Assembly: GCA_039934475.1 (NCBI GenBank)
Contig: JBDTMC010000054.1
Location: 1-24,968, forward strand
Origin: JBDTMC01 sp039934475
GTDB lineage: Bacteria; Acidobacteriota; Terriglobia; Bryobacterales; Bryobacteraceae
Length of the DNA: 24,968 nt
Direction: 5' to 3'
Shown one piece after another: positions 1-8,201 of the stretch. The notes beneath the pieces were generated by a model. The model saw only the letters and a list, made by a program, of their open reading frames with translations, had not been told where the DNA came from and made no database searches. Numbering within the stretch: position 1 is the stretch's first letter; each line of letters starts with the position of its first letter. The translations under genes were made by a program, and so were the position numbers.

Positions 1-2
1 GT

Positions 3-2153
3 GGAACCGACAACAACTTCCTAGCGCCGCAGGTCAATCCGCTGAATCAGGATCTGGGCACAATCCGCACCGATTACATCATGAACGATTCCAGCCGCCT
101 CTTTGCACGCTACACGCGGCAGCAAGGTGCGCAAACATCCAACGTGCCGGCTTACGGCTCTCTGATCTTCCCGGGCAGCAACGTTTCGGAAGGCACCCAG
201 AACAGCCTCACGGCAAACTACACACGAGTGGTGAGCCCGAGCCTCGTGTTTGAGGGCCGCTTCGGCTGGACGGCCAATGAGTGGAAGTCAGATGCGATCG
301 ATCAGGCTTCGAGCACCTCCGAGTCCTTTGGCTTGCCCGGACTGAACAGCGCGTGTTCCTCGTGCGGCGGCTTGGCGGGCTTCATCATCGGCGGTCCGGT
401 GGGAGGTTTCTCCTTCGGCAACAGCGATCACGCTCACCAGGTGGACAACTATGGCGGCTACAACTTTGTCGGCTTGGCAACATGGACCCACGGCGCCCAC
501 ACCTTCAAGTTCGGCAGCGATACGTTGCTTGCCTGGCGCGACCGTCGCGATACCTCATCGCAAGGCGATTTCGGTTGTTTCAATAGCGGCATCTGCGCCG
601 GCAACGGTTTCTCACAGGACATTACAGGCGATGCGTCACTGCCAGGCTCCGGGCTATCGATGGCGACGTTCCTATTGGGAAATGTGAGCGCCTTTGGCCG
701 AGTGATCTACGCCCACAATCTCCCATTGGCGCATAACACGCGCACGGCGTTCTTCGCGCAGGATACGTGGCGGGTGACTCCTAAGCTGACCCTGACCTTG
801 GGACTGCGGTGGGATTATCTAGGCTATCCTACGTCGCCGCAGAAGGGGGGGATCGCCAACTTCAACTTCAGCAACACAAATTCGATTGTGAGCAATTACG
901 GCGATACCTCCGCCACCGCGAACGTCAACCAGAACTACAAGGACTTTGGTCCGCGCGTGGGGCTGGCTTATAGAATTGCCAACAACACTGTCATCCGGGC
1001 CGGCTACGCGCGGTCATATGCCATCGGCTTCTACGGCGCCAACTTCGGAGCGATCACCAACGATTGGCCGAACGCGACACGCCAGAACGTACGGCAGAAC
1101 GATGCGTATGCGCCGAGCTTTAAACTCGACCAGGGGCCACCGGCGTTCGTTTCTGGCTTTGACCTTCTGGAGGCGGCCGGAAATCCAGGACAGTACCCGA
1201 CACCGAACTCAACGGGGTTTGGAACAGACACACATAACCCCGATAATTCCATCGATATGTGGAACTTCGCTGTGCAACACCAGTTTGGCGGCGACGTCAC
1301 CTTGGGTGTAGCGTATGTCGGCAACGCGACACGGCATATGTTCTGGCGGCGCGACTACAACGCAGCTCTTCCCGGGCCAGGACCATTGAACCCGCGGAGG
1401 CCTTACAACGACTTTGGGTTTAACACGAACGCTTACAACCAGAGCAATCAAACCAGCTCCGGTTACCAGTCATTGCAGGTGTCGGTGCAAAAGCGCTATT
1501 CCCAAGGTCTGTCCCTGACGAGCGCCTTTACATGGGGCCATTCCTACGATTTCGGGCTGCACAACGCCATGTATCCCTGGAACACAAATTTGGATCGTGC
1601 GCTGCAGGATACCGACCGCAAGTTCGTCTTCGTGTTCAGCCATGTTTGGGAATTGCCTTTTGGTCCGGGCAAGCCGATGCTGAACAATTCGGGGCCGCTG
1701 AAATACCTTGTGGGCGGCTGGCAGCTCTCCGGAATCGAGACCATAGAATCGGGCAGGCCGTTCACGCCAGTTTTAGGGGATACGGCATCGCTGAATTCCG
1801 ATTGCTGCACTCTGCGGCCAAATGTGACAGGGGATCCGATGGTCTCAAGCCCAGGCCGCGATGGATGGTTTAACCCGGGCGCGTTTGGCGTGCCCGCGTT
1901 GTACACTTACGGCAATTCCGGCCGGAACATTCTTCGTGGGCCGGGCGTGGTCCGCGTGGATCTAGCCCTAATGAAGTCGTTCCAAATTCACGAGAAGTTG
2001 AGACTGGAACTGCAAGGGGAAGCCTACAACGCCTTCAATCGCACGAATCTCGGCAATCCGAATGCGACGGTGGACTCGTCAACCGCGGGCAAGATATTCG
2101 GCATCAGTGACATCATGCGGCGTCTTCAGGTAAGTGCTACAATCCGCTTCTGA
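3..2153 (+). CDS. TonB-dependent receptor, Oar-like (5' truncated by window)
   Basis: Outer-membrane receptor thought to import glycan fragments or other large ligands with TonB energy. The reading frame is open from base 3, so the first in-frame ATG at 81 is internal and the N-terminal regulatory and plug domains lie outside the window. The visible part is beta-barrel only: alternating aromatic/polar strands and a C-terminal aromatic ending (TIRF). Segments such as ALPGPGPLNPRRPY and WELPFGPGK match the receptor at 19520-22783 (AVPGPGALVPRKPY, WELPFGPGK), so the two are paralogues and about 400 residues are missing here. Its stop TGA shares one base with the ATG of the next gene, which suggests translational coupling. 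Its promoter and ligand cannot be seen. The family assignment is secure; the substrate is unknown. Confidence 0.93.
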   Translation, partial: GTDNNFLAPQVNPLNQDLGTIRTDYIMNDSSRLFARYTRQQGAQTSNVPAYGSLIFPGSNVSEGTQNSLTANYTRVVSPSLVFEGRFGWTANEWKSDAIDQASSTSESFGLPGLNSACSSCGGLAGFIIGGPVGGFSFGNSDHAHQVDNYGGYNFVGLATWTHGAHTFKFGSDTLLAWRDRRDTSSQGDFGCFNSGICAGNGFSQDITGDASLPGSGLSMATFLLGNVSAFGRVIYAHNLPLAHNTRTAFFAQDTWRVTPKLTLTLGLRWDYLGYPTSPQKGGIANFNFSNTNSIVSNYGDTSATANVNQNYKDFGPRVGLAYRIANNTVIRAGYARSYAIGFYGANFGAITNDWPNATRQNVRQNDAYAPSFKLDQGPPAFVSGFDLLEAAGNPGQYPTPNSTGFGTDTHNPDNSIDMWNFAVQHQFGGDVTLGVAYVGNATRHMFWRRDYNAALPGPGPLNPRRPYNDFGFNTNAYNQSNQTSSGYQSLQVSVQKRYSQGLSLTSAFTWGHSYDFGLHNAMYPWNTNLDRALQDTDRKFVFVFSHVWELPFGPGKPMLNNSGPLKYLVGGWQLSGIETIESGRPFTPVLGDTASLNSDCCTLRPNVTGDPMVSSPGRDGWFNPGAFGVPALYTYGNSGRNILRGPGVVRVDLALMKSFQIHEKLRLELQGEAYNAFNRTNLGNPNATVDSSTAGKIFGISDIMRRLQVSATIRF

Positions 2154-3763
2154 TGTGGAAGTGTGCGACGCTGCTGGCAGCGCTGGCGGGCTGGGCCTAT
2201 GGGGCGCAGCCCGCATCCGATCCGATGACGGAAGGGCTTGCCCTTTTGCAGAAAGGCGATTTCCATCGGGCAGAAGTGCTGTTGCGGCGGAGCGTGGAAC
2301 TGAAGCCCAACTCGGCGCCAGCCCACAATTATTACGGTTTCGCACTCGGCAGGAATGGGTCGCTTGATCAGGCCGTAGCGGAATTCCGAAAAGCTCTTCA
2401 GATTGATCCGAAGTATCCAGATGCGCTCTACAACCTGGGTGCCGCGCTGGTGATCCAAGGCCAAACAGGGGCGGCCATTCAGAACCTTCAGGCGGCGGTG
2501 GCGTTACGGCCGAACTTTCCCGAGGCCCTATTTGAATTGGGCAACGCCCTAGCTGAGCGGAAGCAATACCGCGAGGCGATTGAGGCTTTGCGCAAGGCGG
2601 TCCGAGTACGGCCCGACATGGCCGCAGCCCATACACAACTGGCGCTGCTTTACACGGCAATCCTCGACACGAAGCAGTCTGTAGCGGAGTTTCGACGGGC
2701 CGCCGAATTGCAGCCCCAATCAGCCGAAGCCCATAACAACTTCGGTGTGGCATTGGATCAAAACGGCGATCTGCCCGGAGCCATCCAGCAATTTCAACGC
2801 GCTATCAAGTGCGATCCCAAGTTTGTTCCGGGAATCCTGAACCTGGCGCAGGCTATGCGTGATAACGGTGACCTGCCCGCCGCGATCGAGCACTATCGAA
2901 AGGCTCTGGAATTGGAGCCCGGTTCGGCTTCGGCACATGCGGATCTAGGCTTCACGTTACGGCGGAGTGATCGTTTGAAAGAAGCCCTGGACGAGTTGAA
3001 CACCTCCGTACGATTGGCTCCGGATGTGGCGCGCTCCCAGTTCTATTTGGCCGAGGTGCTGGCGCAGACCGGTGACTCAGACGCGGCGCTGGCGCATTAC
3101 GAGAGAGCGGCTCACCTAAGCCCGCGCGATGTGGAGTTCCGTTTGAAATATGGCACCCTGCTTTCCCAGAAGGCACCGAAGGAAGCGGTGGCGGAACTGA
3201 GGGAGGCGGCGCGACTGGCTCCGCATCGATCGGAAGTGTTGAGCGCGCTGGCAGCAGCTCTGCGCAGGAGCGGCGATGCCGCTGGGGCGACCGAGATGTT
3301 TAAGCGGGCGCGGGAAGAATCGGCCACAGCCGCGAACGTTTCCGAGGCCGTCCTGGAAACGAACAAGGCCATCGATCTGTTGAAACTGGGCCAGCTTCCC
3401 AACGCTATTGAAGCATTGCGGGCGGCCTTGGCAGCGCAGCCGGATTCCGCCGACGCCAATCACTACATGGGTATCGCCCAGAGCGCCCAAGGCAACTGGA
3501 GCGAAGCGAACCGCGCCTTTGCGGCAGCGGTGAAATCGCGTCCGGCCGACGCCGACATCCACTTCAATTACGGCGTGGCGTTGGAAAAGCAACGGGACTG
3601 GTCCGGCGCGGTTCGCGAGTTTGAGGCCGTGGTGTCACTCCGCCCTGGGCACTCGCAAGGGGCGTGCCAGCTTGCCACCGCTTTGATGCGAGCGGGCGAG
3701 GCTGGCCGTTCGCAGTCGGCCTTACAAAGCGCCAGGGAACTGGGCCCGTGTAAGGTGGACTAA
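2153..3763 (+). CDS. Secreted tetratricopeptide-repeat (TPR) protein
   Basis: A 536-residue protein with an N-terminal signal peptide (about residues 1-18, ending AYG-A). It is followed by about 14 TPR units of roughly 34 residues each, with recurrent A-x-Y/F-x-G-x-A-L and P-x-x-A-x-A motifs (for example DPKYPDALYNLGAAL and PQSAEAHNNFGVAL). TPR arrays are protein-binding scaffolds, and no catalytic domain is visible. It is probably periplasmic or outer-membrane associated. The ATG overlaps the TGA of the upstream TonB-dependent receptor by one base (TGATG), so the two are probably co-translated and may work together. The 3' end overlaps the stop of the convergent permease by 4 bp. The TPR fold is certain; the function is inferred only from context. 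Confidence 0.9.
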   Translation: MWKCATLLAALAGWAYGAQPASDPMTEGLALLQKGDFHRAEVLLRRSVELKPNSAPAHNYYGFALGRNGSLDQAVAEFRKALQIDPKYPDALYNLGAALVIQGQTGAAIQNLQAAVALRPNFPEALFELGNALAERKQYREAIEALRKAVRVRPDMAAAHTQLALLYTAILDTKQSVAEFRRAAELQPQSAEAHNNFGVALDQNGDLPGAIQQFQRAIKCDPKFVPGILNLAQAMRDNGDLPAAIEHYRKALELEPGSASAHADLGFTLRRSDRLKEALDELNTSVRLAPDVARSQFYLAEVLAQTGDSDAALAHYERAAHLSPRDVEFRLKYGTLLSQKAPKEAVAELREAARLAPHRSEVLSALAAALRRSGDAAGATEMFKRAREESATAANVSEAVLETNKAIDLLKLGQLPNAIEALRAALAAQPDSADANHYMGIAQSAQGNWSEANRAFAAAVKSRPADADIHFNYGVALEKQRDWSGAVREFEAVVSLRPGHSQGACQLATALMRAGEAGRSQSALQSARELGPCKVD

Positions 3764-4776
3764 CTGCCGGCGCGAGCGAGCACGATCATCGCGAGCACGA
3801 GGCAAGCAACGCCAGCGCCCATTATCCGCATGGGACCGCTGCCCGCCTGCTTCCATTCGCCGGCGAGCATTCCAGTGATGGTGCTACCGATGACGACAGC
3901 CGAGAGAAAGAGCGGCCAGCCGATGACGGCGCCCAGATCGCCAAGTTTCACCGTGGAGAGGCTGTAGCAAACAATGCTGCCAAACCACAAAGCGCCCATA
4001 CACATCCCCATCAACCAGTAGTACCAGCGCGACTTGGCGACGAGATCGCCAACGTTCCCGTTGTTCTTCATCATCGTCAGACAATAAATGACCCCGGGAA
4101 TGAAGCCCGCCCACAGGCACGGAAGCCAAACCGCGTTCGACATCATCGCCGTGCTGGCGCCCTGCATGTGTGCACGCTCCTGAATGGCGCCGCCGAAGGC
4201 CAATCCCAAGTTCAGCATCGACCCGAGGATGCCAGAGAGCAGAGCGTACAAGAAGCCACGGAGGAAGCGTTTGGGAACGGCGGAACCTTTGACATCCAAA
4301 GCGCGGTCGCGGCGGTTACCGGCAAAGCCGCATAGACCCACTCCAGCCAGAATGATGGCAATCCCCAGCAAAACCATCACACCCTGGGTGGTAAAGATCC
4401 TCTCGGGATGTTGTGTAAGCAGAGGAATCAGCGCGCCGGCCGCCGCCGACGTTCCTAGAGCCACGGCAAACGTGATGGCGATACCCACAGTGGAGATAGC
4501 CAGCCCGAACAGAACCAGCGACACGCCCCACCCGGCACCGAACAGAGCCATGGCGAGTAGTGTCCCTAACGGCGCCCAGGCGTAAATGGACCAGAGGCCA
4601 GGGACAGTGAGCATGGTGATCAAGGTGGGCACAACGCCTACTCCGAGCAAACTGAAGGCGAACCACGAGTGCTCCCAGGCCCAGCCCCGATTCAGCTTCA
4701 TGGGAAGTGTGTATGTGGCATTCATCAGGGCGGCCAGCAGAATGAGGCCGATCGCTTCGATCACGTTTGAACTCAC
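3760..4776 (-). CDS. RhaT-family sugar (L-rhamnose-type)/proton symporter
   Basis: A 338-residue inner-membrane protein made of about ten hydrophobic segments, opening with MSSNVIEAIGLILLAALMNA and containing PMKLNRGWAWEHSW. This is the layout of the RhaT L-rhamnose-proton symport family (drug/metabolite transporter superfamily), and its length is normal for that family. The start is GTG at 4776, chosen because AAGGAGAG lies just upstream on the same strand. It is transcribed divergently from the SDR-led operon through overlapping promoters with shared operator motifs, so its substrate is probably the sugar catabolised by that operon. Rhamnose itself is not proven, since many Bacteroidota and Acidobacteriota paralogues carry other sugars. 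The last 4 bp overlap the convergent TPR gene. Confidence 0.85.
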   Translation of the reverse strand: MSSNVIEAIGLILLAALMNATYTLPMKLNRGWAWEHSWFAFSLLGVGVVPTLITMLTVPGLWSIYAWAPLGTLLAMALFGAGWGVSLVLFGLAISTVGIAITFAVALGTSAAAGALIPLLTQHPERIFTTQGVMVLLGIAIILAGVGLCGFAGNRRDRALDVKGSAVPKRFLRGFLYALLSGILGSMLNLGLAFGGAIQERAHMQGASTAMMSNAVWLPCLWAGFIPGVIYCLTMMKNNGNVGDLVAKSRWYYWLMGMCMGALWFGSIVCYSLSTVKLGDLGAVIGWPLFLSAVVIGSTITGMLAGEWKQAGSGPMRIMGAGVACLVLAMIVLARAGS

Positions 4777-4799
4777 GTTCTCTCCTTACTCGTGGAAGA

Positions 4800-4821
4800 T
4801 TGTCAACAAAATCGATGACAA
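4800..4821. promoter_or_regulatory. Predicted operator A (9-4-9 inverted repeat)
   Basis: TTGTCAACA at 4800-4808, four bases, then CGATGACAA at 4813-4821. This is the same 9-4-9 geometry as the perfect site at 14079-14100, with two mismatches in the right arm. It overlaps the -35 of the rightward SDR promoter and lies just downstream of the predicted start site of the leftward permease promoter. Inferred binding site for the FCD regulator at 14172-14888. Confidence 0.65.
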
Positions 4822-4843
4822 CTTCGCTTCGCTCGTTTATAAT
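4815..4843 (+). promoter_or_regulatory. Predicted sigma-70 promoter of the SDR-led operon
   Basis: ATGACA (4815-4820) is followed by a 17-bp spacer and a perfect TATAAT (4838-4843). The predicted start site is near 4850, giving a leader of about 37 nt to the ATG at 4887. Its -10 overlaps the -10 of the leftward permease promoter. Confidence 0.7.
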
Positions 4844-4865
4844 CGCTGGAGTGGGCGGTTGTCAA
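4836..4865 (-). promoter_or_regulatory. Predicted sigma-70 promoter of the RhaT-like gene
   Basis: On the minus strand, TTGACA (complement of 4860-4865), an 18-bp spacer and TATAAA (complement of 4836-4841). The predicted start is near 4829, with a leader of about 53 nt. The -35 lies inside operator B. The two divergent promoters share the bases TTTATAAT at 4836-4843. Confidence 0.68.
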
Positions 4866-4868
4866 CAG
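4859..4868. promoter_or_regulatory. Predicted operator B
   Basis: TTGTCAACAG, a near-palindrome centred on 4862 and identical to the left arm of the site at 14079-14088. It contains the -35 of the leftward promoter and lies about 10 bp downstream of the rightward start site. It is a single copy without an obvious partner at the 9-4-9 spacing. Confidence 0.6.
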
Positions 4869-4886
4869 GCGGCGGGATTCGACGGG

Positions 4887-5687
4887 ATGTCATCAAGCAA
4901 CGGAAACTCAAGCAAACTTTTCGATTTGACGGGTAAAGTAGCGGTGGTCACGGGCGCGGCGGTGGGTTTTGGAAGGGTGATCTGCACCGGACTGGCCGAA
5001 TACGGGGCTGACATTGTCGCCGCGGACGTGGATGGCGAAGCGGCAATGCAAACCGCGGCCGCCGTGGAGGCCTTAGGCCGACGCGGAATGGGAATCGCGG
5101 TGGACGTCGGCAAGCCAGAACAGATCAATGAACTGTTTGCGCGGGCCATTGAGACTATGGGTACGGTGGATATCCTGGTGAATTGCGCAGGAATCTCGCA
5201 ACACGATCCAGCCGAACTGACACCTCTGGAAACGTGGGACCGCGTGATCGACATCAACTTGCGGGGTACGTTCCTGTGCTGCCAAGCGGCCGCCCGCGTC
5301 ATGCTGGCCAAAGGCAAGGGCACGATGATCAACTTCTCTTCCATCGCTGGCGCGGTGGGAGTGGGCCGCGGCGCGAACGTCTATTGTGCGAGCAAAGGCG
5401 GCGTGAACACGTTGACCAAGCAACTGGCCTTGGAATGGGCCAGCCGGGGCATCCGCGTGAACGCTATCGCACCCTGCCAATTCATGACTCCGGGTTTGGA
5501 GCGAGTGATGAAAGATCCGCAATTCGATCCGGCGCAGCTGATGCAGACTTGGACGATGAATATTCCGCTGGGCCGGGTGGGTGAGCCGGAGGAAATGCTA
5601 GGGCCCGTATTGTTCCTTGCTTCGGAAGCATCGTCAATGGTCACGGGCATTATCTTAGACGTCGACGGAGGCTACCAGGCGCGCTAA
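4887..5687 (+). CDS. SDR-family NAD(P)-dependent oxidoreductase (sugar dehydrogenase-like)
   Basis: A 266-residue classical short-chain dehydrogenase. The Rossmann dinucleotide motif TGAAVGFG is at residues 22-29, NCAG at 99-102 and N124, with catalytic S151/S152, Y166 and K170 (YCASK). The overall look is that of gluconate-5-dehydrogenase/KduD/sugar-1-dehydrogenase enzymes, so it probably oxidises a sugar or sugar-acid hydroxyl. The reading frame opens upstream at 4767, but that region contains the promoter and operators. The ATG at 4887 puts the SDR fold at the usual distance from the N terminus and lies downstream of the predicted start site. It is the first gene of an eight-gene operon, and its TAA overlaps the next ATG by one base. 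The substrate is not determined. Confidence 0.9.
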   Translation: MSSSNGNSSKLFDLTGKVAVVTGAAVGFGRVICTGLAEYGADIVAADVDGEAAMQTAAAVEALGRRGMGIAVDVGKPEQINELFARAIETMGTVDILVNCAGISQHDPAELTPLETWDRVIDINLRGTFLCCQAAARVMLAKGKGTMINFSSIAGAVGVGRGANVYCASKGGVNTLTKQLALEWASRGIRVNAIAPCQFMTPGLERVMKDPQFDPAQLMQTWTMNIPLGRVGEPEEMLGPVLFLASEASSMVTGIILDVDGGYQAR

Positions 5688-6208
5688 TGCAAACCAATGT
5701 GAAGCTGGAGAAGGCCGTGCAGATCGGCATCGTGGTGAAGGATCTGGAGAAGACGACATCGCTATTATCCGCGGTGTTCGGCATCGGTCCTTTCCATTTC
5801 GTGGAGTGGCCAAACCGGCCGGACTCGAAATACTGGTATCGCGGGAAGGAAGAGCACATCCGCATACGCCAGGCCTTCGTGCAGGTGGGCAACCTGGAAC
5901 TGGAATTCATCCAGCCGATTGAGGGCGACCTCAATGCGTATCGCAAGTTTCTGGACGAGGAAGGCGGCGGCATCCACCACGTTCTGTTCGAGACGGACGA
6001 TATGGAAGGCGTGGTGAACGCGGTGGCGCCCCATGGCATTCTGCCGCTGCAAGCGGGGACGGGGATTCGTCCTGGCACGCGATGGGTATTGCTGGATTCA
6101 GAAGAGGCAGCCGGATTCCTTGTGGAGTTACGGCAACGCGCGCCTGGGTGCGATGGGACATCCATTCCCAAAGAGAGTAGTGAGGCGAAGCCGGAGAAGA
6201 ACTTATGA
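5687..6208 (+). CDS. VOC-superfamily protein (glyoxalase/methylmalonyl-CoA-epimerase-like)
   Basis: A 173-residue protein with two beta-alpha-beta-beta-beta modules of the vicinal-oxygen-chelate fold: VQIGIVVKDLEKT at about residues 11-23 and GGGIHHVLFETDDM in the second half. VOC enzymes use a divalent metal to epimerise, isomerise or rearrange oxygen-bearing substrates. The usual first metal ligand, His in 'HIGI', is Gln here (Q12). Candidate remaining ligands are in ELEFIQP, IHHVLFE and FLVELRQ. It begins in the TAATG overlap with the SDR and ends in an ATGA overlap with E1-alpha, so it is firmly part of the operon. The role is uncertain: an isomerase or epimerase acting on a pathway intermediate is plausible. 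Confidence 0.83.
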   Translation: MQTNVKLEKAVQIGIVVKDLEKTTSLLSAVFGIGPFHFVEWPNRPDSKYWYRGKEEHIRIRQAFVQVGNLELEFIQPIEGDLNAYRKFLDEEGGGIHHVLFETDDMEGVVNAVAPHGILPLQAGTGIRPGTRWVLLDSEEAAGFLVELRQRAPGCDGTSIPKESSEAKPEKNL

Positions 6209-7188
6209 TGCAAGCGATTGGGACTGTGCCCGACACCGCAATGCTGTTAGATCTCTACCAGTGCATGTTGCGGTTACGAGATTTTGAAGTGAAGGTGCAG
6301 GAGTTGTACCGGTCCGGCAAACTGCCTGGCTTCGTTCATCTGTATGTAGGCGAAGAAGCCGTGGCAGCAGGCGTGTGCGCGTGGCTGGAACCGAAGGACA
6401 TGGTCTTCAGCACGCATCGCGGTCATGGGCACGCCCTGGCGAAGGGCGTTCCAGGACGAGACGTGATGGCGGAGCTGTACGGCAAGGTGACCGGCTGTTC
6501 CGGGGGGCGTGGCGGCAGTATGCACATGTATGCGCCGGAATATGGCTTCATGGGCACGAATGGAATCGTGGGTGCGGGTTTGCCGCTGGCTACGGGCGCG
6601 GCGCTGAGCGCACAGTTGCGAAAGAGCGGACAAGTGTCGATCTGCTTTTTTGGCGATGGGGCAGTGAACAGCGGATCGTTTCATGAGAGCGTGAACCTGG
6701 GGACAGTCTGGAATCTGCCCGTGGTTTATGTGTGCGAGAACAATCTCTTCGCCACTGAAATGGCTTTCTCACGAGCGACTAAGAACACGAGCGTGGCGAG
6801 CCGGGCCGCGTCGTATCATCTGCCGGGAGTAGAGGTGGATGGCAACGATGTGCTGGCGGTGTATGAAGCCGCCGGCGAGGCGATCGCGCGCGCGCGTAAT
6901 GGAGGCGGCCCGACATTGCTGGAGTGCAAGACGTACCGCATTGTCGGCCATCACGAAGGCGATCCAGGAACGGATTATCGCACGAGAGAAGATCTGGATA
7001 GCTGGAAGCAGCGTGATCCAATCAAGTGCTTCCGTCAGAAGATGACGTCCACGGAACGGGTCTCTGCGGAAGCGTTCGACGACATTGTGCGAGAGACCGA
7101 GGAGTGGCTGAACGACGCGGTGGAGTTCGCGCGGAACAGTCCGGAGCCGATCGCGGAAACGGTGATGGATCACGTGTGGGCCAGCTAA
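6205..7188 (+). CDS. Thiamine-pyrophosphate-dependent dehydrogenase E1, alpha subunit (AcoA-like)
   Basis: A 327-residue TPP enzyme subunit. The TPP-binding signature is complete: GDG at residues 150-152 and NN at 179-180. The region FSTHRGHGHALAKG and the segment GGRGGSMHMY are typical of E1-alpha of the acetoin/branched-chain/pyruvate dehydrogenase group. The length is near that of AcoA. With the beta subunit it would decarboxylate or cleave a 2-oxo acid or alpha-hydroxyketone and pass the acyl group to lipoyl-E2. The start at ATG 6205 overlaps the previous stop (ATGA) and has GGAG eight bases upstream. The actual substrate cannot be read from the sequence; the sugar-use context suggests a sugar-derived keto acid or ketose. 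Confidence 0.92.
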   Translation: MMQAIGTVPDTAMLLDLYQCMLRLRDFEVKVQELYRSGKLPGFVHLYVGEEAVAAGVCAWLEPKDMVFSTHRGHGHALAKGVPGRDVMAELYGKVTGCSGGRGGSMHMYAPEYGFMGTNGIVGAGLPLATGAALSAQLRKSGQVSICFFGDGAVNSGSFHESVNLGTVWNLPVVYVCENNLFATEMAFSRATKNTSVASRAASYHLPGVEVDGNDVLAVYEAAGEAIARARNGGGPTLLECKTYRIVGHHEGDPGTDYRTREDLDSWKQRDPIKCFRQKMTSTERVSAEAFDDIVRETEEWLNDAVEFARNSPEPIAETVMDHVWAS

Positions 7189-7202
7189 GCGGAGGAGATG
7201 CG

Positions 7203-8192
7203 GTGCAGAACGGGATGAGAGAGATTACGTACGTAGACGCGGGCGTAGAAGCCTTGCGCGAAGAGATGGCGCGTGACGAAAATACGGTGTACATCGGACA
7301 AGGCATCGGCCCACGCGGCGGAAATTTCCGCCAGACGCGGGGGTTGTGGCAAGAGTTTGGGGACCACCGACTGAGAGATACGGGCATCTGCGAGTTGGGC
7401 GCGACCGGGGTAGCTATTGGCGCGGCGATGGCGGGCAGCCGTGTGATTGTCGACGAAGTGTTTCTCGACTTCATCCTGGAAGCCATGACGCAGGTGATTC
7501 AGCAGGCGGCGAAGACGCACTACTCGTCAAACGGCAAGATTAAAGTGCCCATCGTTATTCGCGGCGCCATGGGTTCGGTTCGCAGCGCGGGCTCCCATCA
7601 TTCGCACGCGTTCTATAGCTGGTTTGCACACACGCCTGGATTGAAAGTGGTTGTTCCGTCCTGTGCGGCCGATGTGAAGGGTCTGATGAAGACGGCCATT
7701 CGCGACGATGGTCCGGTGATGTTCATCGAACACAAGGCGCTTTACAACAGCAAGGGCGAAATCCCGACTCACGAATATTCCATCCCGTTCGGCGAGGCGC
7801 GAATCTGCAGGGAGGGAAGCGACGTCACGCTGGTGGCGGTAAGCAAGATGGTTCAGGTTGCGATGGAAGCAGCAACTGCTCTGGAGAAGCACGGAATTAG
7901 TGTCGAAGTGATCGATCCGCGAACGATTGTCCCGCTGGACCGCGCCGCGATCGCGACCTCCATCAGAAAGACCGGCCGGGTGGCGATTCTGGATGAAGCC
8001 CCGGCGATGTGCGGATTCTCCGGCGAGATCTTCGCGCTGGCTTGTGAGGAGTGTTTTGACGATTTGGACGCGCCGCCTCTGAGAATCTGTTCCTTGCCTG
8101 CGCCGAACCCGTTCAGCCCGGTGCTTGAGAACCAGATGATTCCGACGGTGGAGCGGGTGGTGCGGGAGATCCGCCATTCGCTGGAGGCTTGA
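7203..8192 (+). CDS. Thiamine-pyrophosphate-dependent dehydrogenase E1, beta subunit (AcoB-like)
   Basis: A 329-residue transketolase-like subunit with the pyrimidine-binding domain (MREITYVDAGVEALREEM; ICELGATGVAIGAAMAG with the conserved Glu) and the C-terminal transketolase domain (VEVIDPRTIVPLD). The usual QHSQ..FAHxPGLKVV stretch reads HHSHAFYSWFAHTPGLKVVV, so the catalytic His region is kept. Start: GTG at 7203 is favoured because GGAGGAG (7191-7197) lies five bases upstream. The in-frame ATG at 7215 would be 17 bases away. It is 14 bp from E1-alpha and 9 bp from E2. It completes the heterotetrameric E1. Confidence 0.92.
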   Translation: MQNGMREITYVDAGVEALREEMARDENTVYIGQGIGPRGGNFRQTRGLWQEFGDHRLRDTGICELGATGVAIGAAMAGSRVIVDEVFLDFILEAMTQVIQQAAKTHYSSNGKIKVPIVIRGAMGSVRSAGSHHSHAFYSWFAHTPGLKVVVPSCAADVKGLMKTAIRDDGPVMFIEHKALYNSKGEIPTHEYSIPFGEARICREGSDVTLVAVSKMVQVAMEAATALEKHGISVEVIDPRTIVPLDRAAIATSIRKTGRVAILDEAPAMCGFSGEIFALACEECFDDLDAPPLRICSLPAPNPFSPVLENQMIPTVERVVREIRHSLEA

Positions 8193-8201
8193 GTTCTTCG
8201 A

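Noticed and set aside
2079..2753. Minus-strand open frame (224 codons) opposite the receptor end and TPR gene
   Set aside because: The composition is Pro/Arg/Ser/Ala-rich shadow coding, and it runs across the coupled receptor/TPR junction on the other strand.
4859..4868. The repeated motif as nothing more than the -35 consensus TTGACA
   Set aside because: The symmetrical CAACA side is also kept, several copies lie where no -35 is needed, and three sites share the same 9-4-9 spacing. The overlap with -35 elements is real but does not explain the full motif.
4767..4886. N-terminal extension of the first SDR to an upstream start
   Set aside because: The stretch contains the divergent promoters and operators, and the SDR fold begins right after ATG 4887.
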